From Haloferax gibbonsii ATCC 33959 (GTDB lineage: Archaea; Halobacteriota; Halobacteria; Halobacteriales; Haloferacaceae), in contig NZ_AOLJ01000011.1 in the NCBI RefSeq assembly GCF_000336775.1, forward strand, positions 533,084-597,083: a stretch of DNA of 64,000 nt. The letters run 5' to 3'. Every line of letters begins with the position of its first letter. The first letter of the stretch is position 1. Shown piece by piece: positions 1-7,087 of this stretch. A program made the translations under genes and the position numbers. Under the pieces are notes generated by a model. That model was not told where the DNA came from and did not search any database. It worked only from the letters and a program-made list of their open reading frames with translations.

Positions 1-21
1 GGGTGGGTGGGTGGGTGTGGG
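1..21 (+). repeat. G-tract repeat, potential G-quadruplex
   Basis: The window opens with GGGTGGGTGGGTGGG followed by TGTGGG. Five runs of three G separated by one to three bases meet the usual four-tract G-quadruplex pattern on the plus strand. It could instead be a short tandem repeat coding a Pro/Thr-rich stretch on the other strand of an off-window gene. Confidence 0.6.
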
Positions 22-195
22 TACCCCGTCGGCGTCGGTCGGTCGACGATGGTGGTGGGGGTTGTCGACCAGTCCCGTTCTAGGCTTCCGGTGGAACGCC
101 CGTGCACCGTTCGGTTCGGCGAGAACGGGAACGCGCCGACCGGCGCGCCGAGCGACTCGGCGTCGTCGGGTGCACGTCATCGCGTTTCTCGACCG

Positions 196-206
196 GGGTT
201 ATAAGA
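196..206 (+). promoter_or_regulatory. Orphan TATA-like element
   Basis: GGTTATAAGAG is a good haloarchaeal TATA element, but no credible reading frame starts 25-35 nt downstream on either strand. Read rightwards it would give a transcript running towards, and antisense to, the 3' end of the glucokinase gene. An unannotated small RNA is possible; chance is also possible. Confidence 0.3.
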
Positions 207-300
207 GTGCGCCACCGAGTATCAATCGAGATAACTCGGGGCGGAGAAGCGAAGCACCGCGTTACAGTCGAGACCGGTCGCCGGTGCCACCTGCGCCGGA

Positions 301-344
301 ACTGGCGAATCCTCGCGGCATCACAGCCGCGAGCGGTCGCCAGT
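301..344. repeat. Long imperfect inverted repeat over the glk stop codon
   Basis: ACTGGCGA (301-308) pairs with TCGCCAGT (337-344), and CTCGCGGC (312-319) pairs with GCCGCGAG (326-333). The loop contains the complement of the glk stop codon at 321-323. It may act as a 3'-end hairpin of the glk mRNA; there is no clear U-tract next to it. Confidence 0.6.
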
Positions 345-1289
345 CCCGCCGGTCATCGCGCTCGCCAACGCCCCCTCGACCACGACCTCGTCGCCGAGCG
401 TCGTCAGTTGAATCTCGGGGATGTTCGACATGACCATCTCGCTCATCTGCTCGCGGATGGGCTCTAACACGAGGTCCGGATTGTTGAGCGCGACCGCGCC
501 GCCGACGTAGATGATGAGCGGCGCGTACGCGTGGACGATGTTGGCGACGCCCATCGCGTTCCAGTGGCCCAGTTGGTTGATGATGTGGTCGGCGAACTCG
601 TCCTCGCCGGCGTGTTCGAACACGTCGACCGCGGAGAAATCGGGGTCCGACACGGGGAGTGCGGTGTCGACCGGGTCCTCCTCGTGGAGTTCGCGGGCGT
701 ACTTCGGGATGTTGTTCCCCGAGCAGTAGCCCTCCCAGTGACCGTTGTGGCCGCACCCGCACGTCATGAAGCCGTTCGGGTCGAGCGTCAGGTGGCCGAC
801 TTCACCGGCGTTGCCGTCCCAACCGGCGAGGACGTGCCCGTCGACGCAGACGCCCGCGCCGATACCCGAGGAGATGGTGAGATACACCATGTCGTCGGGG
901 TTGCGGTCGGAGTGGAACCGCTCGCCGATGACCCCGGCGTTCGTGTCGTTGTGCAGGTACACCTCGTCTGTCTCCAAGAGCACCGAGAGGGGACCGGTCA
1001 GCGGGATGCGGTCGATGGTGTCCGGTAGGTTCGCCGGGTTCTCGACCGCGCCCTCGGCCAGGTCGAGCGGGCCGATAGCACCGATGCCGGCCGCGACCGC
1101 GTCGCTCGGGTCGATACCCGCCTCGGCACACGCCTCGCGGACGACGCCGAGGACTGCCTCGGTGACCGCGATTCCGGTCGGGCCGCGCGGAGTGTTGTCA
1201 CGGGCCTCCCCGAGGATAGTTCCATCGTCGTCGCCCACCACGGAACGGACGTTCGTCGCCCCCAGGTCGACGCCCACGTAGTACGCCAT
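321..1289 (-). CDS. glk: ROK-family glucokinase
   Basis: Sugar kinase of the ROK family, most likely ATP-dependent glucokinase making glucose 6-phosphate in the cytosol. The phosphate loop VGVDLGATN lies at residues 5-13, a second conserved stretch GIGAIGPLDL follows, and the ROK zinc region reads CGCGHNGHWE. Most ROK proteins have Cys where this one has the second His, which could still bind zinc. About 322 residues, normal for the family. ATG at 1289 is preferred; another ATG three codons upstream (1298) is possible, since the TATA-like TTAGTTAAG near 1314-1324 suits either. It is followed by no partner gene. Glucose specificity is inferred from the family. Confidence 0.85.
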   Translation of the reverse strand: MAYYVGVDLGATNVRSVVGDDDGTILGEARDNTPRGPTGIAVTEAVLGVVREACAEAGIDPSDAVAAGIGAIGPLDLAEGAVENPANLPDTIDRIPLTGPLSVLLETDEVYLHNDTNAGVIGERFHSDRNPDDMVYLTISSGIGAGVCVDGHVLAGWDGNAGEVGHLTLDPNGFMTCGCGHNGHWEGYCSGNNIPKYARELHEEDPVDTALPVSDPDFSAVDVFEHAGEDEFADHIINQLGHWNAMGVANIVHAYAPLIIYVGGAVALNNPDLVLEPIREQMSEMVMSNIPEIQLTTLGDEVVVEGALASAMTGGTGDRSRL

Positions 1290-1374
1290 CGTTCCCATAG
1301 CGATGCGCCCTCCACTTAACTAAGCGGGATTCTCGGTAGATTTACTCGCCGCGATGTAAGTCGGCGGCCGCCGC

Positions 1375-2052
1375 CTACGCGGAGTTGTTGGTCGGGAGCT
1401 TGGGGATGAGCCACGAGAGGAACGACTCCATGCTGCGCGACTGTATCCAGACGGTTCCCGGTCCGGTGAACGTACAGACGAGCCCCTCGCCGCTGAACAG
1501 GGTGGACTTCAGGCCGCCGACGCGCTCGACCGAGAAGCTCGTCGTCTCGTCGAAGGCGACGATGTGGCCGGTATCGACCGTGTAACGCTCGCCCTCGCCG
1601 AGTTCGACCTCGTGGATGGCCCCGTAGCTCGACAGGAAACTGTCGCCGGTGCCGGTCAGTTTGAGCAGGAACAGCCCCTCGCTCCCGAAGAAGGTCTTCG
1701 CCCCGCCGAAGGAGGTGTCGAGGTCGAGCGCGGGGTCCGAGGCGATGTACGACCCGGACTGCACGAAGAGCGTCTCGTCTTCGAGGCGGTGGTGGACGAT
1801 GTCGCCCGGGAGCGGGGGCGCAAAGGAGACCTCGCCCGCCTGCCGCGCGCTGAACGTGTTCTGGAAGAACGACTCGCCGCCGAGGACGCTCCGCTTGAGC
1901 GACCCGAAGAGGCCGCCTTTCGCGTTCGTCTCGATGTCGATGCCGTCGGAGTAGCTGACCATCGCGCCGGCCTCCGACCGGAGCGACTCGCCCTCGTCGA
2001 GCGAGACGGTGAGGAGGGCGAACGACGGGCGGTAATCGATGGAGTGGTCCAT
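1375..2052 (-). CDS. AIM24 / TIGR00266 family protein
   Basis: A 225-residue protein of the AIM24 family (TIGR00266), a beta-rich fold related to TRAP-like proteins. The family is widespread in prokaryotes, but no biochemical role is established. The hallmark glycine-rich strands are present, such as GGLFGSLKRSVLGGESFFQNTF around residues 46-66 split by the usual polar turns, and the C-terminus ends in a hydrophobic helix. Start ATG 2052 has a TATA-like element (catatcttag, 2071-2080, read leftwards) about 25 nt upstream, so the mRNA is probably leaderless. It is transcribed towards glk with a 76-85 nt gap, so co-transcription is possible but not required. Confidence 0.85.
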   Translation of the reverse strand: MDHSIDYRPSFALLTVSLDEGESLRSEAGAMVSYSDGIDIETNAKGGLFGSLKRSVLGGESFFQNTFSARQAGEVSFAPPLPGDIVHHRLEDETLFVQSGSYIASDPALDLDTSFGGAKTFFGSEGLFLLKLTGTGDSFLSSYGAIHEVELGEGERYTVDTGHIVAFDETTSFSVERVGGLKSTLFSGEGLVCTFTGPGTVWIQSRSMESFLSWLIPKLPTNNSA

Positions 2053-2139
2053 GCGGGAGATGACGGCGCGCTAAGATATGTAGTTGCCTGCGAAACCCGG
2101 TCGAGTCGGTGGTCTCGCCGGCGCTCGTCCGTTACGCCG

Positions 2140-2598
2140 TCACTTGGTGTCCGCGCGGACGAACGTCACGGGACACGACGATTCGAGCATGACCTCCTGT
2201 GCGACGCTGCCGAAGACGGCCTTACCGGTCGGCGAGCGCTTTCGACCGCCGACGATGAGGCGGTCGGCGTCGACCTCGCCCGCGAGTTCGACGAGCTTCT
2301 CGCCGTGGTGGCCGACTCGGCCGTGGACGACGTAGTCGATGTCCGCGTCGTCGAAGCGCCGCGTGAGCTCTCGGACGATGGCGTGTCGTCGGGCCACGTC
2401 GTCCGCGGAGACCTCCTCGGCCGTGATGTCGAAATCGAGGTTGTCGAGCGCCTCGTCGTACTCGTCTCTCGTGAAAACGTGCCCGATGACGACCGTCGCG
2501 CCGGTCGGTCCGGCCACGTCGATTGTCTCCTCGGCGAGTCTGTCGATTCGCTCGGCGTCGCCCGCGCCGACCGCGAGCAGGATAGTTTCGATAGCCAT
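2140..2598 (-). CDS. Universal stress protein (UspA family)
   Basis: A 152-residue UspA-domain protein. It starts with the strand IETILLAVGAGD and ends with the nucleotide-binding segment VGGRKRSPTGKAVFGSVAQ, which carries the G-x2-G-x9-G-S type ATP-binding pattern in slightly altered form, then CPVTFVRA. Such proteins bind ATP and work as small stress or regulatory proteins in the cytosol; the target is unknown. Start ATG 2598 lies 27 nt after a TATA element (cgattaagtg, 2621-2630 complement), so a leaderless transcript is likely. The gene stands alone. The family call is firm and the role is not. Confidence 0.9.
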   Translation of the reverse strand: MAIETILLAVGAGDAERIDRLAEETIDVAGPTGATVVIGHVFTRDEYDEALDNLDFDITAEEVSADDVARRHAIVRELTRRFDDADIDYVVHGRVGHHGEKLVELAGEVDADRLIVGGRKRSPTGKAVFGSVAQEVMLESSCPVTFVRADTK

Positions 2599-2791
2599 AC
2601 CAGCCCGTTCGCCCCGGCGTCACTTAATCGTGCCGGGGATTTTTACTCAGAATCGAAATAAAAATTCGTGTTCGACGGTTTCGCAGTCGCTGACAGCGGG
2701 AGTGTCACGCGGTAGCAATATGTACGTTTCGCTGGCGGCACCACCGCTCGGCGGGTGGGTGCGCGAGAAAAACCAGCCCGCGTCGGACGGC

Positions 2792-3172
2792 TCAGACGTC
2801 GGGCGCGTCGTCTTCGACCGCGCGCTTCATCGAGTCGCGGCGGGACTTCGCGTCGCGGCCCGTCGCCTCGAGGAGGAAGTCGTTCTTCGCGCTGACGGCC
2901 TCGCCCGCGGCTTCGAGGTCTTCGGGAGCGAGGTCGGCCGGGTCGGCCTCCTCGAAGTTGACCGCGAGCTTGTCCTTCTTGCCGCTGTACTTGACCGCGC
3001 CGGCGACGATGCGGGTGAACACGGGGTTCTTGGGCTCGCCGACGACGTAGAGGTCGCTTCCTTTGAACTCCTCGGTGTCCGTGATGGGGCCGAAGTAGTC
3101 TTCGACCGTCGCTTTCATGTCCGGAATTCGCTCTTCGAGCGTCTCCCCACGACGCATCTTGTACTCCTTCAT
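2792..3172 (-). CDS. DUF5611 family protein
   Basis: A 126-residue acidic protein that matches, from memory, the haloarchaeal DUF5611 family (N-terminus MKEYKMRRGETLEERIPDM). It reads as a single compact domain with alternating strands and helices, with no signal peptide, membrane segment or cysteine. No function is known. It is transcribed in the same direction as its neighbours but separated by 70-190 nt on each side, so it is probably monocistronic. Confidence 0.8.
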   Translation of the reverse strand: MKEYKMRRGETLEERIPDMKATVEDYFGPITDTEEFKGSDLYVVGEPKNPVFTRIVAGAVKYSGKKDKLAVNFEEADPADLAPEDLEAAGEAVSAKNDFLLEATGRDAKSRRDSMKRAVEDDAPDV

Positions 3173-3242
3173 GGACGCCTTTTCGACAGGGGATGGTTTA
3201 CCTGTTTCGCGACTCTGCGACGCCTGCGAGGGCGTGCCGCGG

Positions 3243-4262
3243 TCAGGATTCCCGCTCGGCGATGTAGCCCTTTTTACACTCGGGGCAGATGTCGCCGGCC
3301 CGCATCGACGACGAGGACGCGCCGCGGGCGTGACCGCAGTTCGGACAGTAGTACTCGACGGCGTCGTCGGGGGCCTCGTTTCCGACGTTCGACTCGTCGG
3401 CGCGGACGAAGTCGTCTTCCTCCGCCTCGACGTACTGACCGTTCGACTGCTGGCTCGGCGAGCTGTTGCCCTCCGGGGCCAGTCCGCCGCCGAACGAGAC
3501 GGAGACGGGCTCGCCGTCGTCGGGCTGAGCGTTCCATCCCTCGTCGTCGCCCGGCGCGTCGGGCCACGCGCCGCGTTCGCGGGTCTGTGTCTGTTCGGGC
3601 TCCGCTTCGGCGTCGGCTTCGACGCCCGCCTCGGCGTCCGCGTCGATGAACTCCGCGTCGTCGCCGTCGGCCGGCGGCGTCGGGTCGTCGGTCTCGACCT
3701 CGTCGACCTCGTCGGGCCACTGCGTCCGGTCGCGGGTGGCCGACTGCTCCTCGTCGTCGTCGAGGATGATGCCGTCGTCGGTCACCGGCGGGGCGTCGAC
3801 GCTCCCGGCGTCGTCAGCCGCGTCCGGCCCGTCTGCGGGTTGGGCGTCGGCGGCGTTCGCGGCCTCGGCCGGCTGTTGCGCCGCGGGGTCCGCGCCGGCG
3901 TCGGCGTCGGCGTCCGCAGCGGCGTCGGCGGCGGCGTTGGCGTCGTCGACCTCGGCCCGCGTCTCCGCGTCCGGAGCCGTCTCGATGGCGGCGTCCTCGC
4001 TGTCGGAGACGCCGGGCTGCGGGTTCGCCGGTTCGAAGCCCGCGGCCGCGGTCTCGACTTCGCCCTCCGTCATCCCGACCTCCTCGGGCGTTCGGATGGC
4101 CGTGACCTCCTTGTTCTCGCTCATCACCTGTTCGTGTCCGCACCGCGAACAGACCTGTATCTCCCGAATCGAGACGACCACCTCGTCGCCGCGTTCCTCT
4201 CGCTCCCGTTCCGTCTCGGGGTCTCCGTAGGAGTGCCCGAGAAGACGGCAAGTAAGTCCCAT
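3243..4262 (-). CDS. DUF7093-type protein: zinc ribbons flanking an acidic linker
   Basis: A 339-residue protein recognised as the haloarchaeal DUF7093 type. Residues 1-60 form a conserved head (MGLTCRLLGHSYGD) with a CSRCG knuckle. The middle, about 200 residues, is an Ala/Asp/Glu-rich low-complexity linker, probably disordered. The last 40 residues hold a second pair of knuckles, CPNCGHA and CPECKKGY. The layout suggests an adaptor that joins two zinc-binding ends through a flexible tether; nucleic-acid or protein binding is possible but unproven. ATG 4262 is chosen over an upstream ATG at 4337 because conservation begins at MGLTC and a TATA-like element lies near 4288-4297. Confidence 0.8.
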   Translation of the reverse strand: MGLTCRLLGHSYGDPETEREREERGDEVVVSIREIQVCSRCGHEQVMSENKEVTAIRTPEEVGMTEGEVETAAAGFEPANPQPGVSDSEDAAIETAPDAETRAEVDDANAAADAAADADADAGADPAAQQPAEAANAADAQPADGPDAADDAGSVDAPPVTDDGIILDDDEEQSATRDRTQWPDEVDEVETDDPTPPADGDDAEFIDADAEAGVEADAEAEPEQTQTRERGAWPDAPGDDEGWNAQPDDGEPVSVSFGGGLAPEGNSSPSQQSNGQYVEAEEDDFVRADESNVGNEAPDDAVEYYCPNCGHARGASSSSMRAGDICPECKKGYIAERES

Positions 4263-4343
4263 TACGCGAGGATTCCGGGGTTCGGAAACAAAAAGGTACC
4301 CCCTGCCTGTCGGACGTCCGTCAGACGGGCGGTACAAGTAAAC

Positions 4344-4370
4344 AGGAGGCGAACGATGTACCCGCTATGA
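4344..4370 (+). promoter_or_regulatory. Shine-Dalgarno and four-codon ORF overlapping the next start
   Basis: AGGAGG (4344-4349) sits six bases before ATG 4356, which opens the tiny frame M-Y-P-L and stops at TGA 4368-4370. That stop overlaps the ATG (4367-4369) of the following gene. If transcribed, translation of the next gene would be coupled to this mini-frame. A TATA-like GTACAAGTAAAC (4332-4343) would instead start transcription near 4365 and leave the mini-frame out. Confidence 0.35.
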
Positions 4371-4666
4371 GAGCGAGGCGGGAGTTCCGGAACCGCCGCG
4401 ACATCGAGGTCGCGGTGCTCGACGCGCTCGTCGACCGCCACGACGAGGGGATGACGGTGTTCGAACTCCGTGCCGCCGTGGACGCCGACATCGACACCAT
4501 CGAAGAGGCGCTGTCGGCGCTGAAAGACGAGGGCCTCATCGTGGTCGAGGAGGCCGACACGCGGGTGCTCATCCACGCCGACGAGCGCGTCGTTCCGGAC
4601 CCGAGCGAAGCCGTCGAAGAGGACGCGTCGTTGTTCGAGAAACTTCGCGAGCGGTTCGGGCTCTGA
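4367..4666 (+). CDS. DUF6432 winged-helix protein
   Basis: A 99-residue protein of the haloarchaeal DUF6432 type. The first 70 residues read as a winged helix-turn-helix: helices RDIEVAVLDALVDRH, MTVFELRAAV and IDTIEEALSALKDEGLI, then the wing VVEEADTRVLIH. The tail SLFEKLRERFGL is an amphipathic helix. It is likely a DNA-binding regulator, but targets are unknown. It is divergent from the DUF7093 gene across 104 nt, so the two could share control. A TATA-like element at 4332-4343 predicts leaderless transcription from the ATG at 4367. Confidence 0.8.
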   Translation: MRARREFRNRRDIEVAVLDALVDRHDEGMTVFELRAAVDADIDTIEEALSALKDEGLIVVEEADTRVLIHADERVVPDPSEAVEEDASLFEKLRERFGL

Positions 4667-4803
4667 GCGAGCCAGCGCGGAGAACGGTCTCGTTTTGACT
4701 GTCCGGTCCGCCCGCGGCCGCCGCCGGCGGACCGCCGACCGAAAGCCGGGCGAGTCGTCCGGGAGTGGGAGGGTTTTACGCGCCGAAGGCGAAACGGGGG
4801 GTA

Positions 4804-5901
4804 ATGACACTCGTCGCCGACATCCACGAGGCACACGGTGCGACGTTCGAGACGCGCGGCGGAATCGAGGTCGTGAGCCACTACGGCCGCCCCGAGCGGA
4901 CCCACCGCGCCGTCAGAAACGGCGTCGGCGTCATCGAACACGGCTACGGCGTCGTCGTCGTCGAGGGCGAAGACCGGGTCGACTACGTCGACAACGCGGT
5001 GACTAACACCGTCCCGGACGAGGACGGCGAGGGCGTCTACGCCCTGCTTTTAGACCCCGACGGCCGCATCGAGACGGAGATGTACGTCTACAACGCGGGC
5101 GAGCGACTGCTGATTTTCACCCCGCGGGACCGCGCCGAACCGCTCGTCGAGGAGTGGCGCTCGAAGACGTTCCTCCAGCGCGTCAAACTCCGCGACGCGT
5201 CCGACGAGTTCGGCGTCTTCGGCGTCCACGGCCCGCAGTCGACCGAGAAGGTGGCGAGCATCCTCTCGGGGGCGGGCGCGCCCGAACCGGAGCTCTCCTT
5301 CGTCCGCGGCTCCATCGGCGGCGAACTCGGCGTCACGGTCGTCGCCTCCGACAACCCGACCGGCGAGGAGGGCTACGACGTCATCTGCCGCGCGAAGGAC
5401 GCAGAAGACGTGCTCGACGCGCTGCTGTTCTACGGCAACCCCTCGGTCCCCGTCGGCTATCAGACGTGGGACAGCCTCACCGCCGAGGCCGGCACGCCGC
5501 TCTTCGAGTCGGAACTCCGCGGCAACCTCCCGAACGTCGTCGGCGTCCGCAACGCGCTCGACTTCGACAAGGGCTGTTTCGTCGGCCAAGAGGTCGTCTC
5601 GAAGGTCGAAAACCGCGGCCGGCCCTCGCGCCGACTCGTCGGCTTCCGCGCCGACGACCTCCCCGACGCGGGCGCCGAGGTCTCCGCCGACGGCGAGTCG
5701 GTCGGCACCGTCACCCGCGCCGTCGAGAGCCCGATGCTCGACTCGCCCATCGGCTTCGCGCTCGTGGACTACGGCCTCGACGCCGATGCCCTCGAAGTCG
5801 TCGTCGACGGCGACCGCGTCGGCGCGACCCGCGAGTCGCTCCCGTTCGTCGAGGGAAGCGCGGTGTCGGCGCGGCTGCCGACGTATCCGGGCGAGAACTG
5901 A
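4804..5901 (+). CDS. YgfZ/GcvT-like folate-binding protein
   Basis: A 365-residue member of the aminomethyltransferase (GcvT)/YgfZ superfamily. The GcvT fold runs from about residue 10 to 260, and a C-terminal barrel follows. The segment DFDKGCFVGQEVVSK carries the K-G-C-x-x-G-Q-E signature typical of YgfZ/IBA57 proteins, which bind folate and help build iron-sulphur enzymes, rather than of true glycine-cleavage T-protein. No glycine-cleavage genes are next to it. ATG 4804 is chosen because the TATA-like GTTTTACG (4773-4780) lies 27 nt upstream and conservation starts there. Database names may say aminomethyltransferase; the YgfZ reading is mine. Confidence 0.8.
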   Translation: MTLVADIHEAHGATFETRGGIEVVSHYGRPERTHRAVRNGVGVIEHGYGVVVVEGEDRVDYVDNAVTNTVPDEDGEGVYALLLDPDGRIETEMYVYNAGERLLIFTPRDRAEPLVEEWRSKTFLQRVKLRDASDEFGVFGVHGPQSTEKVASILSGAGAPEPELSFVRGSIGGELGVTVVASDNPTGEEGYDVICRAKDAEDVLDALLFYGNPSVPVGYQTWDSLTAEAGTPLFESELRGNLPNVVGVRNALDFDKGCFVGQEVVSKVENRGRPSRRLVGFRADDLPDAGAEVSADGESVGTVTRAVESPMLDSPIGFALVDYGLDADALEVVVDGDRVGATRESLPFVEGSAVSARLPTYPGEN

Positions 5902-5928
5902 GAGGGAACGCTCGGGGGTCGCAGTCCC

Positions 5929-7011
5929 TCAGAACAGCTTCTTCAGGTGTTCGCGCGAGAAGAACGAGCTCGGTTTGTCCATGTGGACGCCGATTTCCCC
6001 CGACAGCGACCGGAGCCCGACCCGCTGGAGCCACTCGGGGAAGGAGTAACACCGGCGCACGAGGTGGCCCAGCCGAATCTCCCGGGAGAGTTCGTCGCGC
6101 CACGCGTCCTCGTAGGCCGACAGCGTCTCGGGGTCGTCGGGGTCGATGGTCGACGCGGCGATGTCGGCCGCGGTCATCCCGTAGAGGATGCCGCCGCCGG
6201 TGAACGGCTTGGTCTGGGCGGCCGCGTCCCCGATGAGGAACGCCCGACGGGTCGTCGTCCGGTCCGGCGGGCCGATGGGGATGGCACCCGAACAGAAGTG
6301 CTCGGTCTCCACGTCGTAGGTGTCGGTGAGCGCGTCGAACATCTCGTTGACCTCAGCGCCCGGCGGGGCCGCGAGGCCGTACTCGACGCCGGCGTCGCCG
6401 CGGGGGATGCGCCACGCGAAAAAGCGCGGGACCGTGAGGTGCACGTCCACGAAGTCGCCGTCGTCCGGGTCGGGGTCGAACGCGAGGACGCCGTGAAGCG
6501 TCTCCGAGGGCTCCGGGAGGTCGAGCGCTCGGCGGACCCGCGAGGTCGGGCCGTCGCACCCGGCGACCATCTTCGCCTCGAACCGGACGGTGCCGGCCTC
6601 GCCGGCCACGCTGGCAGTCAGTCGGACCCGGTCGTCGAGTTCCTCGACGGCGGTCACGGTGTGGCCCTCGCGCACGTCTGCTCCGGCGTCGCGGGCGCAG
6701 TCGGCGAGGGTACGGTCGAGTTCGACGCGGTCGATGACGTTCGAGACCTCGGTTTGCTTGTAGAACGGGTAGGCCTTGGAGTTCGGGCCGCCGACGCGGA
6801 AGTTCGCCCCGTAGATGCGGTTCTGAAACAGGCGGTCGCGCGCCTCGTCGGGGACGTACTCCCAGATGTCGGTGCTGACGTGTCCGGAGCACGCGAGGGG
6901 CGTCCCGACCTCGCCTTTCTCCAGCGCGAGCACGTCGTAGCCCGCGTCGGCCGCGCGGCGGGCGAACCGCGCGCCGGCGGGACCGACGCCGACGACGGCG
7001 AAATCGTACAT
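5929..7011 (-). CDS. Geranylgeranyl reductase family flavoprotein
   Basis: A 360-residue FAD-dependent oxidoreductase of the geranylgeranyl reductase family, which in archaea saturates the isoprenoid chains of membrane lipids or quinones. The N-terminal dinucleotide fold is clear (VVGVGPAGARFARRAADAGYD), as is the second FAD motif GDAAAQTKPFTGGGILYG near residue 255-272. There is no membrane segment; a peripheral enzyme is expected. It stands alone, with the tail-to-tail YgfZ-like gene 27 nt away. Which substrate it uses cannot be told, as haloarchaea carry several paralogues. Confidence 0.85.
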   Translation of the reverse strand: MYDFAVVGVGPAGARFARRAADAGYDVLALEKGEVGTPLACSGHVSTDIWEYVPDEARDRLFQNRIYGANFRVGGPNSKAYPFYKQTEVSNVIDRVELDRTLADCARDAGADVREGHTVTAVEELDDRVRLTASVAGEAGTVRFEAKMVAGCDGPTSRVRRALDLPEPSETLHGVLAFDPDPDDGDFVDVHLTVPRFFAWRIPRGDAGVEYGLAAPPGAEVNEMFDALTDTYDVETEHFCSGAIPIGPPDRTTTRRAFLIGDAAAQTKPFTGGGILYGMTAADIAASTIDPDDPETLSAYEDAWRDELSREIRLGHLVRRCYSFPEWLQRVGLRSLSGEIGVHMDKPSSFFSREHLKKLF

Positions 7012-7087
7012 GCTTGGCCGTTGCCGCGCCGACCCATGAATCTTCTCGCTTCGGACGAGGAGACGACTCGGACGAAAAACCGCCCGA

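Larger units (their letters stand above)
1..320. other. Intergenic leader of the window, no supported gene
   Basis: No reading frame here looks coding: the open frames are arginine- and serine-rich in the way that shadow frames of high-GC DNA are. The stretch holds a G-tract repeat at its left edge, an isolated TATA-like element near 197-206, a small inverted repeat CCGAGT/ACTCGG (215-239) and the start of a larger inverted repeat that overlaps the end of the glucokinase gene. A gene continuing off the left edge cannot be excluded. Confidence 0.5.

Noticed and set aside
1-180. Leftward leaderless gene starting at ATG 180 after the TATA-like element
   Set aside because: The frame is very rich in Arg and shows no codon pattern of a haloarchaeal acidic protein; it runs off the window, so it cannot be tested further.
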